Positions 49,434 to 58,300 of a stretch of DNA of 64,000 bases are shown piece after piece. Origin of the DNA: Candidatus Loosdrechtia aerotolerans (GTDB lineage Bacteria > Planctomycetota > Brocadiia > Brocadiales > Brocadiaceae); assembly GCA_021646405.1 (NCBI GenBank), contig SOER01000003.1:62001-126000 (forward strand), in the 5' to 3' direction. The notes beneath the pieces were generated by a model. The model did not search any database. It had not been told where the DNA came from and saw only the letters and a program-made list of their open reading frames with translations. Position 1 is the stretch's first letter; each line of letters begins with the position of its first letter. Position numbers and translations under genes: made by a program.

Positions 49434-51020
49434 ATGTTTGTCAGTAAAAAAGAAATCATCCTCAATATCAACAAAATCATTTTCTCCAGCCTTGATATCC
49501 GAGATGTTTACCAGACGATGAGCAAGGAATTTCTCAAGGTAATTGATTTTGACCGGCTCAGTGTTACCCTTATTACCGAAAATAATGATTTGTATGAGAC
49601 ATTTGTACTATCAAAAGATTACGAACATACCCAACTCAAGGAGGGTGTTCTGTACCCCATGGAAGGGAGCTTAATGAAACGAGTGGTTCAATTCCGTGAG
49701 CCTGTAATCGTCCAGGATACCTCGAAAGGCCGGTTCCTCACGGATATTATATTGTTTGGAGAAAATATTCACTCGCGGTTAGGATTTCCGCTCGAATATA
49801 AAGGACGCATAATAGGCAGTGTAAATTTTGGCAGCAAACGAAAAGAGTATTATTCAAAGAAACATATTGATTTCCTTTCAAAAATTGCCCCTCAGCTGGC
49901 TATGGCAATTGAGAATACAAGACTCTTTAACAAAATTAAAGAGGCAGAGGAAAAGTACAGAACTGTTATTGAAACCTCACCGGATATCATTTTTGAATGT
50001 ACAAAAGATGGGAAGTTTTTGCTGATGAGCCCTTCTGTAGAAAACGTTACAGGCTATTCATTACATCAATTTTATGATAATCAGGGGTATGGGCTTTCCC
50101 TGTGTCACCGCGAGGATCAAGAACAGGTGCAATCGGAAATACTTCAGGTATTACAGGGAACTAATAAAAGCTTACTTAATCTAGAGTTTCGGGTTACTCA
50201 CAAAGAAGGGTACACCGTATGGCTTTCCCTCGAGGTACTCCCTATTATTAAAGAGAATACGATCGTTGGTATTGAAGGGTTCTGCCGTGATATTACAGAA
50301 AGAAAAAGGCTGGATGAATTAAAAGATAATCTCATTCGTGACGTTACTCACGAGTTAAAAACCCCCGTTGCTAAGATAGAAATGGCAATCGACATGTTTC
50401 AGCGTTCTCTCTTACAGGAAAACAAGCATACATCTGGAAGGGCATACCAGATTAATGAGATTTTAAGGAATAATATCGACCGTTTAAAGAATGTAATTAA
50501 AAATATCCTTGATATATCTAAGTTAGAATCGGGAACGGAACCATTAAAACTTTCAGATATTTCATTAGCCGAACTTATCGAGCTGGCTATCAACACAATG
50601 AAAGATACAGCCGACAAAAAAAAGAATACCATCGTATATGAGGTATCCCCTGAGATCCCTTTTATTAAAGCAGACCGGGATAAAATCCTTCATTTACTAA
50701 CCCATCTGATACATAATGCTATTAAATTTACAGAACAGGGGACGGTTCGTATATCAGTAAAACAACTCTCTCATACCGTAGAGATAACCGTAGAAGATAC
50801 AGGTAAAGGATTAAACAAAGAAATATGTGAGCGTATATTTGATAAATTTTACAAAGAAACACCTTCGGCATATGGATCTGGTATAGGCCTTGCCATTTGT
50901 AAAAATATTGTACAGATGCATAAAGGGAAGATCTGGGCAGAATCTGAAGGAAAAAGAAAAGGTTCACGGTTTAAAGTTATATTGCCAATACACGGAGAAC
51001 ATCTTCTGGTAAACACATAA
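49434..51020 (+). CDS. Cytoplasmic GAF-PAS histidine kinase
   Basis: 528 residues, no membrane segment. GAF domain at about 15-165 (including SLDIRDVYQTMSKEFLKVID), PAS at about 175-290 (ETSPDIIFECTKDGKFLLMS), HisKA with phospho-acceptor near residue 306 (RDVTHELKTPVAKIEMAID) and HATPase (AYGSGIGLAICKNI). It should sense a cytoplasmic signal. The response regulator at 51037 begins 16 bases later and is its obvious partner. The kinase core is closely similar to that of the kinase at 60484. Confidence 0.92.
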   Translation: MFVSKKEIILNINKIIFSSLDIRDVYQTMSKEFLKVIDFDRLSVTLITENNDLYETFVLSKDYEHTQLKEGVLYPMEGSLMKRVVQFREPVIVQDTSKGRFLTDIILFGENIHSRLGFPLEYKGRIIGSVNFGSKRKEYYSKKHIDFLSKIAPQLAMAIENTRLFNKIKEAEEKYRTVIETSPDIIFECTKDGKFLLMSPSVENVTGYSLHQFYDNQGYGLSLCHREDQEQVQSEILQVLQGTNKSLLNLEFRVTHKEGYTVWLSLEVLPIIKENTIVGIEGFCRDITERKRLDELKDNLIRDVTHELKTPVAKIEMAIDMFQRSLLQENKHTSGRAYQINEILRNNIDRLKNVIKNILDISKLESGTEPLKLSDISLAELIELAINTMKDTADKKKNTIVYEVSPEIPFIKADRDKILHLLTHLIHNAIKFTEQGTVRISVKQLSHTVEITVEDTGKGLNKEICERIFDKFYKETPSAYGSGIGLAICKNIVQMHKGKIWAESEGKRKGSRFKVILPIHGEHLLVNT

Positions 51021-51036
51021 TTAAGGAGGGAAAGAG

Positions 51037-51405
51037 ATGAAGGAGCTGTTAATCGTAGAAGACGATCTGGAGATGCAGGAATTCTATAAGGACATGTTAC
51101 AAGGAGAGCCATTTAACATTACCCTTGCTCCGAACGCAGATGAAGGTCTCAGAAAGATAAAAGAGGGTACCTATGATATGGTAATACTGGACATCCTCAT
51201 GGAGGGCATCACAGGAGACAGGCTTTTTGCCCTATTAAGAAAGGAAAGCCGGTACAGGAATGTACCTGTTATTATGGCTTCCGTCCTCGAAGAAAATACC
51301 TATCGATGTTTTCAGGCGTTGGGAAATGTATCTTTTTTAGAAAAACCTTTTAATAAAGAAAAACTTTTATCTGAAATAACAAAGCGGTTTGAAAGTTCCC
51401 GGTAA
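51037..51405 (+). CDS. Single-domain response regulator (receiver only)
   Basis: 122 residues containing only a receiver domain: acidic pocket EDD near 8-10, phospho-acceptor Asp in DMVILDILMEG, conserved Ser in IMASVL and Lys in FLEKPF. Without an output domain it may act by protein-protein contact or feed a phosphorelay. Strong GGAGGG ribosome site; 16 bases after its kinase. The target is not in view. Confidence 0.92.
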   Translation: MKELLIVEDDLEMQEFYKDMLQGEPFNITLAPNADEGLRKIKEGTYDMVILDILMEGITGDRLFALLRKESRYRNVPVIMASVLEENTYRCFQALGNVSFLEKPFNKEKLLSEITKRFESSR

Positions 51406-51560
51406 TAGATAATCAACAGTACCACATTTTCATCTTGAAATATTTTATTTTCTGCTTGAAACAACGTGCAATACGTGATAATTAAAATAGAGAGCCGCGA
51501 AAAAACCTAATGTCCAAACACCGTATGTCTCTTTTCATGCTTTAATTCACAGGTCCAACG

Positions 51561-51660
51561 TTTAAGGGTTCAGGGTTAAAGGCATGAGGAAAAGAATTGC
51601 CTGAAGGGTATGAAGAACACATGACAGCCAGATTCACTCCTCCCCTGAGTCTTAAACCGC
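51561..51660. repeat. Dispersed inverted-repeat element, copy A
   Basis: Begins with GGGTTCAGGGTTAAA and ends with CCCCTGAGTCTTAAACCG. Related copies lie at 55360-55510 and 56599-56710. They share ATTGCCTG or CCAGTCTT-type internal blocks but differ in length, and the outer ends (TTCAGGGTT and AACC..TGAA) are inverted relative to each other. No coding sequence. Probably a mobile miniature element or a structured element multiplied in the genome. Confidence 0.65.
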
Positions 51661-51673
51661 AAAAACCTTTCAA

Positions 51674-51785
51674 GATTCTTCACTTCGCTTCGTTCTGAAT
51701 GACAATACATGGTATTACTCTCTCGTGCAAGAATGAATCTCTTTCATCAGGGATGAGACCCTTCGCTCCACTCAGGGTGACAGAA
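51674..51785. repeat. Two related short units with TTCGCT and TGACA ends
   Basis: 51674-51704 (ATTCTTCACTTCGCTTCG then TTCTGAATGACA) and 51757-51785 (ACCCTTCGCTCCACTCAG then GGTGACAG) share the pattern CTTCGCT..., ending in GNNTGACA. They look like degenerate copies of one widespread intergenic repeat. Confidence 0.45.
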
Positions 51786-51852
51786 TACAGGGTGCCATCC
51801 TGAAACCCTTCATTCCACTACAGAAAGAAACATTATGGTAATATATTGTCTT

Positions 51853-51925
51853 CATTACCCTTATAATTACACCTCCCCGCAAACCCGCTTACATAAAATG
51901 AAAATTCCTATACCATCAAGCTGAG
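51853..51925. repeat. Dispersed 73-base repeat, copy 1
   Basis: Almost identical to 62930-63003. The conserved core includes CACCTCCCCGCAAACCCG, CTTACATAAAATGAAAAT and CCTATACCATCAAGCT. Only a few bases differ between the copies 11 kb apart. No coding sequence and no inverted ends obvious in this element. Confidence 0.7.
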
Positions 51926-51934
51926 GATAAGCCT

Positions 51935-53656
51935 TTATCCTTTTCTTTTTTTCTTACAAAAGGCCTTTAAATCGTCTAAAGAAAGGGTATTAATTACATT
52001 TCTTGCCTCTAACCATCCCCTGCGTGCAATCCCCACACCTAATTCCATCATCCACATCTGGTCCACGTTGTGAGAATCTGTACTAATGGAGATCATAACT
52101 CCCGCATCTTTTGCCTTTCTACAGTTACTGTCATCTAAATCAAGCCGGTCGTAATAACAATTGAGTTCAAGTGCAGTTCCTGTCCCGGCACATGCCTCTA
52201 TAACCTTATCCAAATCGATCTCATAAGCCTCGCGTTTTCCGATTAACCGTCCTGTGGGATGGGCAATAATATTCACATACGGATTATGAATGGCAGCAAC
52301 CATCCGCTCGGTAATTTTTTTCTTCCCCTGCTTAAACCCACTATGGATAGAGGCAATGACAATATCAAGTTTTTCTAATGCCGTATCAGGAAAATCTATC
52401 GATCCATCTGACATAATATCGACCTCGGTCGCTTTCAGTAAGGTAAATCCTTTCAATTTTTTATTGAGTTTATCAATCTCTTCAATCTCTTCAAAAAGTT
52501 CTTCTTCTGTCAAACCGTTAGCAACATGAAGCGATTTCGAATGATCTGAAACCACAAGATACTTATACCCCATCTTCATTGCTCGTTCAGCCATCTCCTC
52601 AAAGGTATTTGTACCGTCAGTCCGGTTTGAATGACCGTGAAGATCTCCCTTGATATCTGAAAGTTCGATGAGTCTGGGCAGTTTCCCCTCCTGGGCAGCC
52701 TCAATCTCTCCCGTATTTTCACGTAATTCAGGCGGTATCCAATCCATGCTTAATGTTTTATAAATATCCTCTTCACGCCGGCCGCCAATCTTTTTATCTC
52801 CTTTAAAGATACCATACTCACTGATCTTATATCCCCTTTTCTTGGCAATTTCACGGAGATGGATATTATGTTCCTTCGATCCGGTAAAGTATTGTAATGC
52901 AGAACCAAACTCATCCTCTTGAACCACTCGCAGGTCTATTTGTACACCTTCCTCTACATGAACACTTCCTTTCGTATCTCCGGCCGCTAATATTCTTGTT
53001 ACTCCCCGCATGTTCACAAAAGATTGTATAATGTCCTTACCATTTGTACCGGTTGCGAGTATATCTATATCACCAACCGTCTCTTTCATCCTACGCAACG
53101 AACCTGCCGGCTGGATATCTGTTATATGAGAATCGCGCTTTAATACCTCTACTATTCCTTTTACAATAGGATACGCGGTCCCGATAGGAATACGCTGTTG
53201 ACTCTTCTTGAACAGTTCGATCCCGCGGCTAATATTCTCAACCTTCTTGCCTCCAATACCGGGAAGGCCATTCAACCTGCCTTCCTGTATCGCCTTTTCG
53301 AGATCAGCCAGGTTTGAAATACTTAACTTCTCATTCAACAGTGCGACTGTTTTTGGACCTAAACCAGGTATTTGCATAAGGGTTATGGTCTCTTCAGAAA
53401 CCCCCTTCATCGCCTCCTCATATTTCGATATCTTCCCTGTGGCGATGTATTCAGAAATTTTCCCGGCCATACCCTCCCCTACACCGGGGATATCTTCTAA
53501 CCTCCCTTCTCGTGCAAGCACCTCTATATCTTCAGTTAAATCCCGGATTGTACGGGCAGCATTTCGGTATGAGTTTATCCGGTAGGTATTTCCCCCTTTC
53601 AGTTCCAACGCATTAGCAATCCGTTCAAAGAGTAAAGCTATCTCATGATTTTTCAT
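51935..53656 (-). CDS. polX: DNA polymerase X family (Pol X) with C-terminal PHP domain
   Basis: 573 residues, the size of bacterial PolX. Helix-hairpin-helix motifs near the N-terminus (DIPGVGEGMAGKISEY, LPGIGGKKVENI), the nucleotidyltransferase GSLRRMKETVGDIDIL (metal Asp pair) and a PHP phosphoesterase domain from about residue 339 (DLHGHSNRTDG, VVSDHSKSL, IIAHPTGRLIG) that provides 3'-exonuclease activity in characterised PolX. It is a base-excision repair gap filler. Convergent with no gene; alone on its strand, in a repeat-rich neighbourhood. Confidence 0.95.
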   Translation of the reverse strand: MKNHEIALLFERIANALELKGGNTYRINSYRNAARTIRDLTEDIEVLAREGRLEDIPGVGEGMAGKISEYIATGKISKYEEAMKGVSEETITLMQIPGLGPKTVALLNEKLSISNLADLEKAIQEGRLNGLPGIGGKKVENISRGIELFKKSQQRIPIGTAYPIVKGIVEVLKRDSHITDIQPAGSLRRMKETVGDIDILATGTNGKDIIQSFVNMRGVTRILAAGDTKGSVHVEEGVQIDLRVVQEDEFGSALQYFTGSKEHNIHLREIAKKRGYKISEYGIFKGDKKIGGRREEDIYKTLSMDWIPPELRENTGEIEAAQEGKLPRLIELSDIKGDLHGHSNRTDGTNTFEEMAERAMKMGYKYLVVSDHSKSLHVANGLTEEELFEEIEEIDKLNKKLKGFTLLKATEVDIMSDGSIDFPDTALEKLDIVIASIHSGFKQGKKKITERMVAAIHNPYVNIIAHPTGRLIGKREAYEIDLDKVIEACAGTGTALELNCYYDRLDLDDSNCRKAKDAGVMISISTDSHNVDQMWMMELGVGIARRGWLEARNVINTLSLDDLKAFCKKKRKG

Positions 53657-53916
53657 ACCTAACCCTTCATTATAATTCCAAATGGAAAATGTATACGGTC
53701 AGTTAAGTTGATTATATCAACGACCTTATAATACTTCAAATTTTATTTATTGACATGGATAAGACGCTTTCGCATAATCTAGAACCTCGTACATCGCATG
53801 AAGACTTTGTCTGCTACATTACGAAAGAGTATGAAAGATAAAAAAGAAAGGGTACGGTAACCCCGGGAAAGAGTATTTCTGCAAGAAAAAGATCACCGCA
53901 TAAAGGAGACAGTAAA

Positions 53917-54780
53917 ATGGGCGAACAAGTAATTGGTATTATTGGAGGAAGCGGTCTTTATAATATAGAAGGCATTAAGGACGTGCATGCGGTATCAATC
54001 GATACACCATTTGGTAAACCTTCTGATAGTTTTATGGTAGGCACCCTTGAAGGAAGGAAAGTGGCTTTTTTACCACGTCACGGCAGGGGACATACTATCT
54101 TACCATCCGAGCTTAATTTCAGAGCCAATATATACGGAATGAAAAAATTAGGAGTGGAACGTATTATTGCCGTCAGCGCCGTTGGAAGTATGAAAGAAGA
54201 GATCAGACCCTTAGATCTTGTTATTCCGGATCAATTCATTGACAGAACAAAGGGCAGGATAAGTACATTCTTCGGAGAAGGAATCGTCGGACATATAAGT
54301 TTTGCAGACCCGGTATGTGATATACTTGCACACAAAATATTCCAGGCTGCTCAATCAATTGACATCCGGGTACATAAAGGCGGTACCTATCTGTGTATGG
54401 AAGGTCCTCAATTTTCTACCCGGGCAGAATCGAATGTATACAGGCAATGGGGAGTCAGTATTATTGGTATGACTAATCTTCAGGAGGCAAAACTGGCGAG
54501 AGAGGCAGAAATATGCTACAGCACATTAGCCATGGTTACCGATTATGATTGCTGGTATGCGGAAGAAGAACCTGTAACTCTGGAAATGGTTGTAAGAAAT
54601 CTAAACAAAAACGCGGAGACAGCAAAACAGATTCTCAAAATAGTTATCCCTCAAATAGAGGAGAAAAGAAGCTGCTCATGTGCAGCCGCAGCCCAGAATG
54701 CCATCGTTACCCCTAAAAATTTAATTCCAGAAAGTACGAAAGGGAAGCTCGATATTATTTTTGGGAAATATTTACAGTAG
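53917..54780 (+). CDS. mtnP: S-methyl-5'-thioadenosine phosphorylase
   Basis: 287 residues. Family motifs: IIGGSGLYNIEGI, the purine/phosphate site TPFGKPSD, RHGRGH and LNFRANIYGMKKLGVERIIA, and the MEGPQFSTRAES substrate block. It splits methylthioadenosine for methionine salvage. No other salvage gene (mtnA, mtnB) is adjacent. Strong AGGAG site before the ATG. Convergent with the FKBP gene, the stop codons overlapping by nine bases. Confidence 0.95.
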   Translation: MGEQVIGIIGGSGLYNIEGIKDVHAVSIDTPFGKPSDSFMVGTLEGRKVAFLPRHGRGHTILPSELNFRANIYGMKKLGVERIIAVSAVGSMKEEIRPLDLVIPDQFIDRTKGRISTFFGEGIVGHISFADPVCDILAHKIFQAAQSIDIRVHKGGTYLCMEGPQFSTRAESNVYRQWGVSIIGMTNLQEAKLAREAEICYSTLAMVTDYDCWYAEEEPVTLEMVVRNLNKNAETAKQILKIVIPQIEEKRSCSCAAAAQNAIVTPKNLIPESTKGKLDIIFGKYLQ

Positions 54781-55257
54781 TTTACGCCTTAAAGGATTCA
54801 TAATCTCAATAAGTTTGATATCAAAAGTAAGATCTTTTCCGGCTAAAGGGTGATTCATGTCGAGTGTTACTTCCGCCTCTGATATATCAATCACCGTAGC
54901 GATAATAGCACTACCGTCGTCCTGGCAAATATCTAACTTTTGGCCTGTCGTGAGCTTCAAATCTGATGAAAATTCGCTCCGGTCTACGGAAACAATGAGA
55001 TCTTCATTATAGGAACCGTGCGCTTTCATTTGGGATACCCTGATAGTCTTTGCCTCACCCGGCTTCATTCCAATAACAGCCTCTTCAAGACCCTTAATAA
55101 CATGACCATCACCTATGGTAAATTTCAAGGGTCCGTCATTAAAAGAAGATTCAAATACGCTACCATCTTCAAGTCTCCCTTTATAGTGAATCCTGACAGT
55201 ATCACCGTATTTTGCAAGGACCATCCTTCCCTGTTCCCTATGACGAGTTGCTTTCAT
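54772..55257 (-). CDS. FKBP-type peptidyl-prolyl isomerase (SlyD-like), copy 1
   Basis: 161 residues from the ATG at 55257, chosen because AGAGG lies about nine bases upstream; a longer ORF starting at 55311 and a shorter one at 55224 exist. FKBP domain with YGDTVRIHYKGRLEDGSVFE and GMKPGEAKTIRV, an inserted flap, and a C-terminal segment LDMNHPLAGKDLTFDIKLIEI. It speeds prolyl bond isomerisation and acts as a chaperone. A close relative lies 513 bases upstream (55770-56207), a local duplication. Confidence 0.9.
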   Translation of the reverse strand: MKATRHREQGRMVLAKYGDTVRIHYKGRLEDGSVFESSFNDGPLKFTIGDGHVIKGLEEAVIGMKPGEAKTIRVSQMKAHGSYNEDLIVSVDRSEFSSDLKLTTGQKLDICQDDGSAIIATVIDISEAEVTLDMNHPLAGKDLTFDIKLIEIMNPLRRKLL

Positions 55258-55359
55258 AATCAAAAACCTCTTGAATTGTTGTTTATTGAGTGTGCATACA
55301 TCTTTTATCAAGAAAATTATGTGCCAATATAACAGGAATAAGGAGAAATATTGTAACTA

Positions 55360-55510
55360 TTCAGGGTTCAGGGTTAAAAGCCAAGCAGGGTAGAGTATTG
55401 CCTGTCAAAAATATCTGTTTGGAGGTTTATGGAGAGCACAGGGTGGTCAGTCTTACTCCTTACCTGATCCTTAAACCGCTAACCTTGAATCCTGAACTTG
55501 AGCAGTTACG
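55360..55510. repeat. Dispersed inverted-repeat element, copy B
   Basis: Left end TTCAGGGTTCAGGGTTAAA, then ATTGCCTG and AGTCTTACTCCT, right end CTTAAACCG followed by AACCTTGAATCCTGAA and AGCAGTTACG. The outer ends are inverted with respect to each other. Same family as 51561-51660 and 56599-56710. Confidence 0.65.
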
Positions 55511-55690
55511 TTGTGTTTTATTTTTCTATAAGTGAAGAAGAATAAAATGTTACATGCGAAGTTACCGGGAGAAAGCATTCACGGTGTGACATGGCACGTG
55601 CACTGTGACATGAGAAAAGCGTGATATCCCGGGACAATGTTGGTTTTAAACGTGAGTGCGCGCAGGTTGAAGCTGTGCGGCTATCCTGGC

Positions 55691-55726
55691 AGTGCAGGGA
55701 CAAATTATTTTATTTGTCCCTGCACT
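55691..55726. repeat. Perfect 15-base inverted repeat (hairpin)
   Basis: Arms AGTGCAGGGACAAAT (55691-55705) and ATTTGTCCCTGCACT (55712-55726), loop of six bases. It lies 44 bases after the end of the FKBP copy 2 gene on the minus strand, so it may end that transcript, but no U-run follows. It can also be read as a dispersed palindromic unit. Confidence 0.55.
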
Positions 55727-55769
55727 ATCTCCAAATGTTTCGGTAGTTTCTTATCTGTTATGAGACTCG

Positions 55770-56207
55770 TTATTCAACCTCTACGAGCCGGATATCGAAA
55801 ACCAGGTCTTTTCCAGCCAGGGGATGATTGGCATCTAATGTTACCGTGCTTTCTGTAACATCTGCTACCGTAACGACAGTTGTTCGGCCATCCGTTGTAC
55901 GAACTTTAAACTGTTGACCCACTTCAGGTGTTACATCTTCCGGAAATTGGTCCCGGTTTACAACCATGACCATTTCATCTTTGTGGGGACCGTATGCATT
56001 CTCCGACTTAACCTTAACGGTTTTTGATTCACCAGGGCTCATACCAACTACAGCTTTTTCAAAGTCCGGAATTAGCTCATGATCTCCTATGGTAAATTCC
56101 AACGGGTCACGATTCGATGAACTATCAAACACGGTACCATCATTTAATTTTCCTGTATAGTGGACCTTAACAGTATCTCCATGCCTTGCTTGTTTCATTT
56201 TTTTCAC
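55770..56207 (-). CDS. FKBP-type peptidyl-prolyl isomerase (SlyD-like), copy 2
   Basis: 145 residues. FKBP/SlyD fold: HGDTVKVHYTGKLNDGTVFD, TIGDHELIPDFEKAVVGMSPGE, an inserted flap with NAYGPHKDEMV and the C-terminal LDANHPLAGKDLVFDIRLVE. It is highly similar to copy 1 at 54772-55257 in order of motifs. No metal-binding His/Cys-rich tail as in SlyD proper. Cytoplasmic chaperone/isomerase. Confidence 0.93.
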   Translation of the reverse strand: MKKMKQARHGDTVKVHYTGKLNDGTVFDSSSNRDPLEFTIGDHELIPDFEKAVVGMSPGESKTVKVKSENAYGPHKDEMVMVVNRDQFPEDVTPEVGQQFKVRTTDGRTTVVTVADVTESTVTLDANHPLAGKDLVFDIRLVEVE

Positions 56208-56705
56208 TCCTTTCTATCCGATCATCTTCTAAAAAACAGAAGAAATAATGTATCTAAAAATAGTATAACGGGGGCAATTTGAGCTTGAATTTGAATACAA
56301 AAAACAGGGAAGCCATTGAGAGGCAAATGAGAATTGTTCTTGAATGGTAAGCGAAGGTGTTTTATCTTACCCTATCTGTAACCGGTTGATTTCCAAATCC
56401 TGTAAAAATTGTTTCCCTCTAAACAGGGTGTTAAATGTTTTTTCAAGTATCCCTCTCTGCAACGTAAAATCTTATCCAGCGTCCTGGTTGCATGCCGTAA
56501 ATATTTTACAAAATTTCGTAGCACAGAAAATCCTCACAAAATATACTATACCTCATAATGCAGAAAAAGGAAGATAAAAAGAAAAAAATTTAGAGGCTTC
56601 AAGGCTTAAGGGTTCAGGGTTCAGGGTTAAAAATGTTCGTTAAAGGCCAGTCTTTCCCATCCCCTGAGCCTTAAACCGGGAACCGTGAACCCTGAATCAA
56701 AGCAG
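56208..56705. other. Intergenic region upstream of FKBP copy 2
   Basis: About 500 bases between the FKBP copy 2 gene and the end of the UMF1 transporter gene. The part nearer 56600 is occupied by the dispersed repeat copy C; the rest is AT-rich without recognised structure and should hold the FKBP promoter. Confidence 0.5.
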
Positions 56706-56710
56706 TTACG
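56599..56710. repeat. Dispersed inverted-repeat element, copy C
   Basis: Left end TTCAGGGTTCAGGGTTAAA, right end CCCCTGAGCCTTAAACCG, AACCGTGAACCCTGAATC, then AGCAGTTACG. The last ten bases are identical to those of copy B. The UMF1 transporter stop codon (56706-56708) lies within this conserved right end, so the element may have provided the stop. Confidence 0.65.
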
Positions 56711-58004
56711 ATAGATTTTTGATCTCTTCCCTCCCCCTCTCCTCAGTGACAAAATAAAATAGAATTCCACCTGCAATAAAAAAAATCGATACAGATGAGA
56801 TACTAACCCGCGATGCAATAGTACTACTATAACCAAGAGACTTCATGAGCAGGCCAGTTCCTCCAATAAGCATTGGACCAAGAATAGCAGCAAATTTCCC
56901 TACCAGATTATAAAAACCAAAGTATTCGGCTGATTTATCAACGGGAATTATTCTCGCATAATATGAACGACTTAAAGCTTGAATACCTCCCTGGACAAGC
57001 CCGACAAGAGTAGCCATGATAAAAAATTCGTGCTCGTTGGATAGAAAAGCACCATAGAAGGAGATACATAAGTAGACCGCAATAGCAGTAAAGATGGCAT
57101 GCCGGGTACCAATCTTGCCTCCCAGGTAAACAAACCCGAGAGAAGCCGGAAACCCAATAAATTGGGTGATAAGCAACGCAACAATTAAATCATCAGATTT
57201 AAGACCAATGGAAATACCGTAATCTATTGCCATGTAAATAATAGAGTTTACACCATCGATATAAAGCCAGTAAGATATAAGAAACAGAAAGATGATCTTC
57301 AAGTGCCTGATCTTTCGGAACGTTTCTTTCAATTGAATAATGCCTGCCTTTACCAGGCTCAGGTAAGGTTCTGTTCTTTTATTCTTACGTTCTTTTACGA
57401 ATAAGAAGAGGGGAATCGAAAACACAGTCCACCAGATACCAACAGAAATGAACGAAAATTGCATAGCCTCGCCAGGGTTTTCAAATCCCAATACTTCTGG
57501 ATTGAGCGTTGTCCATACATTAAAGGCAAAAAGAATACCTCCACCCAGATATCCAAGGGCAAAACCTAATCCAGAAACAAAATCGAATATTTTTTCAGAT
57601 GCAATATCAGTTATTAATGCATCATAGAAGATATTCCCCCCTAAAAATCCAATTGTTGCAAGGATATATAATGCGATAGCCATCGGCCAGCTGCCTTTTG
57701 AAATGAAAAATAAAAGCAGCGTTGCAGTCGCACCTACATAAGCAAAAAACAAAAGGAATTTCTTTTTCGATGTTCCTCTATCGGCGATGGCTCCAAGGAA
57801 AGGCGCAGAAAAAGCTATCGTCATACCTGCAAGAGAATTTGCCAATCCGAGCCTGGCTGTGCTCACAACGGTATCAACATCAGCACTCCAGTACTGCTTG
57901 AAAAAAATAGGGAAAAAACCAGCCATAACTGTAGTAGCAAAAGCAGAGTTGGCCCAATCATACATACTCCATCCAAAGATTGCTTTTTTATCAGTATACT
58001 GCAT
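56706..58004 (-). CDS. MFS transporter, UMF1 (Atg22-like) family
   Basis: 432 residues, 12 predicted membrane helices. The N-terminus IFGWSMYDWANSAFATTVM is the signature of UMF1 (the bacterial Atg22-like branch of the major facilitator family). The conserved GLVQGGIQALSRSYYARIIP in the second half fits as well. Substrate unknown; Atg22 exports amino acids in yeast. The last codons lie in a dispersed repeat (56599-56710). Confidence 0.9.
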   Translation of the reverse strand: MQYTDKKAIFGWSMYDWANSAFATTVMAGFFPIFFKQYWSADVDTVVSTARLGLANSLAGMTIAFSAPFLGAIADRGTSKKKFLLFFAYVGATATLLLFFISKGSWPMAIALYILATIGFLGGNIFYDALITDIASEKIFDFVSGLGFALGYLGGGILFAFNVWTTLNPEVLGFENPGEAMQFSFISVGIWWTVFSIPLFLFVKERKNKRTEPYLSLVKAGIIQLKETFRKIRHLKIIFLFLISYWLYIDGVNSIIYMAIDYGISIGLKSDDLIVALLITQFIGFPASLGFVYLGGKIGTRHAIFTAIAVYLCISFYGAFLSNEHEFFIMATLVGLVQGGIQALSRSYYARIIPVDKSAEYFGFYNLVGKFAAILGPMLIGGTGLLMKSLGYSSTIASRVSISSVSIFFIAGGILFYFVTEERGREEIKNLS

Positions 58005-58208
58005 AGAATAGAAATCCTCAAAATACTACCTGGAAATGTACACCCTGAATGGTACGGCTACCAAATTTAAGTTAAAAGCCTTACCCTGCACTCCTGCCCA
58101 AACCCGTTTCCGTAAGAAACCTAGCAAATCTGGTAAACTATGTCAAGTATTCCGTGAAATAAGAAGTTTTTCAGCAGAGAGAAAAAATATTGTACTTATA
58201 TGGTATTG

Positions 58209-58225
58209 ATAGTAAAATTTACTAT
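58209..58225. promoter_or_regulatory. Perfect 17-base palindrome upstream of the radical SAM gene
   Basis: ATAGTAAAATTTACTAT, a palindrome around a central A, lies 75 bases upstream of the radical SAM start in the 296-base divergent region with the UMF1 transporter. It looks like a dimeric regulator site. No other strong structure was seen between 58005 and 58300. Confidence 0.45.
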
Positions 58226-58300
58226 TAATTCTGGAAAACCCCTTTTAGGATTTTAAACGGGTTTTATACCTCTTATTAACTCTGAAAAAAGGTTTCTGAA

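Larger units (their letters stand above)
51406..51934. other. Repeat-filled intergenic region
   Basis: Non-coding stretch between the receiver gene and polX. It holds three repeat types in sequence: a copy of the family with a GGGTTCAGGGTTAAA left end (51561-51660), a pair of GCTTCG/GCTCCACTC-type units (51674-51785) and one copy of a dispersed repeat also found at 62930-63003 (51853-51925). Confidence 0.6.
55258..55769. other. Intergenic region between the two FKBP genes
   Basis: Holds a repeat copy (55360-55510) and a perfect hairpin (55691-55726). Between them is a GTGACATG direct pair with a GGCACGTGC palindrome (55577-55610). A short block at 55649-55675 (AACGTGAGTGCGCGCAGGTT) is related to 60268-60293. 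Nothing codes for protein. Confidence 0.5.

Noticed and set aside
51406-51934. CRISPR array in the repeat-rich spacer
   Set aside because: The repeats are of different kinds and not regularly spaced with unique spacers; no cas gene is nearby.
53657-53916. Possible SAM riboswitch before mtnP
   Set aside because: No conserved K-turn or SAM-box features could be recognised; only a normal ribosome site is visible.
56344-56577. Frame of 77 residues on the plus strand
   Set aside because: Start is not supported and the composition fits noncoding sequence; no match to a family comes to mind.
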